Shown here one piece after another: positions 4,398-5,700 of a stretch of 5,700 nt of DNA. The position numbers and the translations under genes are program-made. The notes under the pieces were generated by a model. The model worked only from the letters and a program-made list of their open reading frames with translations, did not search any database and had not been told where the DNA came from. Where the stretch lies: assembly GCA_031411575.1 (NCBI GenBank), contig JANOBJ010000305.1, positions 1 to 5,700 of the forward strand, read 5' to 3'. The number at the start of each line of letters is the position of its first letter. Position 1 is the first letter of the stretch. This stretch comes from JANOBJ01 sp031411575. Lineage in GTDB: Bacteria > Pseudomonadota > Gammaproteobacteria > Burkholderiales > Burkholderiaceae_C.

Positions 4398-5700
4398 GTG
4401 ACCCTGTTCAAAGCTGCCTCCACCGTCTCCATGCTCACCCTGGTTTCACGCGTCACGGGCCTCGCGCGCGAGCTGCTGATCGCGTCCACCTTTGGCGCCA
4501 GCGCGCTGACCGACGCCTTCAACGTGGCGTTTCGCATCCCCAACCTGTTTCGCCGGCTGTTTGCCGAGGGCGCGTTCAGCCAAGCGTTCGTGCCGGTGCT
4601 GGCTGCGGCCAAGGAGCAGCAGGGCGAGGAGGCCACAGCGTTGCTGATCGACCGGGTGGCCACGCTGCTGGTCTGGGCATTGCTGCTGACCTGCGTGATC
4701 GGCGTGGCGGCCGCGCCGATCCTCGTCTGGGCGATGGCCAGCGGCCTGCAGCAGGAGCCGCGCGGCTTCGAGGCCGCCGTCTTCATGACGCGCTGGATGT
4801 TCCCCTACATCGCGTTCATGTCGCTGGTGGCGCTGTCGTCGGGCATCCTCAACACCTGGCGGCGGTTTGCGCTGCCCGCTGCGACGCCGGTGCTGCTGAA
4901 TCTGGCCATGATCGCTGCCGCCTGGTGGGGCGCGCCGTGGCTGGGCACGCGCGGCATCGAGCCAATCTATGCCCTGGCTGGCGGCGTGATGCTGGGCGGG
5001 GTGCTGCAGTTGGGCGTTCAGGTGCCGGCACTGCTGCGGCTGGGCTTGTTGCCAAAAATCGCGTTCAATTGGGCTGGAGTCCGCGCCGCCTGGTCAAATG
5101 ATGCTACAAAAAATATAGCAAAGTTGATGCTGCCCGCGCTGCTGGGCGTGAGCGTGGCGCAGATCTCCCTGCTGATCAACACGCAGATCGCCTCGCACCT
5201 CACCCCTGGAAGCGTGAGCTGGCTGAGCTACGCCGACCGGCTGATGGAATTTCCCACTGCGCTGCTGGGCGTCGCGCTGGGCGTGGTGCTGACGCCCCGG
5301 CTCGCGGCGGCCAAGGCGGCCGGAGACACCGAGCGGTACTCGGCCATGCTCGACTGGGGCCTGCGCCTGGTGGTGCTGCTGGCGGTGCCCTGCGCGGTGG
5401 CGCTGCTGACGTTTTCCAAGCCGCTGGTGTCGGTGCTGTACCACTACGGCGCGTTCACCGAGCGCGACGTGCAGCAGACCACGGTGGCGTTGATGGGCTA
5501 TGGCGCCGGGCTGGTCGGGCTGATTGCGATCAAGGTGCTCGCGCCGGGCTTTTATGCCAGCCAGGACATCCGCACGCCGGTGCGCATTGCCATCGTGGTG
5601 CTGGTGATCACGCAGTTGCTCAACATCGCGCTGGTGCCATTGCTGCAGCACGCGGGCCTGGCGCTGGCAATTGGCATTGGCGCCCTGATCAACGCGCTTT
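4398..5700 (+). CDS. murJ: Lipid II flippase MurJ, N-terminal 434 residues
   Basis: MurJ is the MOP-superfamily inner-membrane protein that flips lipid II to the periplasm for peptidoglycan synthesis. The 434 residues present (full length is about 510-520) align with E. coli MurJ throughout. Conserved parts are FKAASTVS (4-11), SRVTGLARE with Arg18 and Arg24, TDAFNVAFRIPNLFRRLFAEGAFSQAFVP with Asp39, Arg52 and Glu57, and a hydrophobic multi-span body. Further on are VSVAQISLLINTQIAS (251-266), SYADRLMEFP (277-286) with Arg281 equivalent to E. coli Arg270, and VLAPGFY followed by SQDIRTPV. These arginines are the charged central-cavity residues known to be essential. The gene starts with GTG at 4398, chosen because homologues begin at this point; no Shine-Dalgarno precedes it. 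It is open to the right edge. Residues 234-241 are encoded by an AT-rich repeat copy. Confidence 0.96.
   Translation, partial: MTLFKAASTVSMLTLVSRVTGLARELLIASTFGASALTDAFNVAFRIPNLFRRLFAEGAFSQAFVPVLAAAKEQQGEEATALLIDRVATLLVWALLLTCVIGVAAAPILVWAMASGLQQEPRGFEAAVFMTRWMFPYIAFMSLVALSSGILNTWRRFALPAATPVLLNLAMIAAAWWGAPWLGTRGIEPIYALAGGVMLGGVLQLGVQVPALLRLGLLPKIAFNWAGVRAAWSNDATKNIAKLMLPALLGVSVAQISLLINTQIASHLTPGSVSWLSYADRLMEFPTALLGVALGVVLTPRLAAAKAAGDTERYSAMLDWGLRLVVLLAVPCAVALLTFSKPLVSVLYHYGAFTERDVQQTTVALMGYGAGLVGLIAIKVLAPGFYASQDIRTPVRIAIVVLVITQLLNIALVPLLQHAGLALAIGIGALINAL
5099..5120 (+). repeat. AT-rich 22-bp repeat element, in-frame copy inside murJ
   Basis: The sequence begins TGATGCTACA, has an A-rich centre and ends ATAGCA, containing TGCTA-N9-TAGCA. 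It matches the element at 4247-4268 (opposite strand) at 19 of 22 positions. Local GC drops sharply relative to the rest of murJ. It is read through in frame, encoding approximately NDATKNIA (234-241), in the region just before the conserved PALLGVSVAQ segment. Confidence 0.65.

Noticed and set aside
4391..5101. 236-codon plus-strand frame overlapping the start of murJ
   Set aside because: It is an out-of-frame shadow; the frame from 4398 gives an end-to-end MurJ match that stays open past this frame's stop.

Overview
The window is high-GC, tightly packed chromosomal DNA that looks like a member of the Comamonadaceae (Burkholderiales, Betaproteobacteria). The best clue is the rpsT product: it has the long Lys/Arg-rich N-terminus and extended Ala-rich C-terminus that I associate with Acidovorax-like bacteria. 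A DUF3579 gene beside an acetylornithine aminotransferase gene, rpsT and murJ also fits this group. The assignment comes from remembered family features, not from a search.

Layout from left to right. (1) Positions 1-945, minus strand: the N-terminal 315 codons of an ArgD-type PLP aminotransferase, cut by the left edge. (2) 946-1178: an intergenic region between divergent genes, with a probable -10 element for the next gene. (3) 1179-1493, plus strand: a small DUF3579 protein, with an alternative GTG start at 1125. (4) 1494-1611: a convergent gap holding a bidirectional intrinsic terminator and a second 12-bp hairpin. (5) 1612-1923, minus strand: rpsT (ribosomal protein S20), preceded by an extended -10 promoter. 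(6) 1996-4122, minus strand: a 708-residue exported protein built of repeated Ig-like beta-sandwich modules, a Cys-rich insert and a C-terminal fibronectin-III-like module. I do not recognise a specific family for it. (7) 4123-4397: its promoter region, shared with murJ, containing a sigma70-like promoter, an inverted repeat around the -35 box, a leader hairpin and a small AT-rich repeat. (8) 4398-5700, plus strand: murJ, the lipid II flippase, cut by the right edge. It begins with GTG, has no Shine-Dalgarno sequence and is still open at the end.

Four of the five genes are ordinary housekeeping functions: arginine biosynthesis, translation and peptidoglycan precursor export. The exported modular protein between rpsT and murJ is the accessory element and the least explained gene. 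The most unusual DNA-level signal is a pair of 22-bp AT-rich elements in opposite orientation, 19/22 identical. One lies in the murJ upstream region and the other lies in frame inside murJ. I see no CRISPR array, tRNA, rRNA, transposase or phage gene, and no convincing multi-gene novel system.
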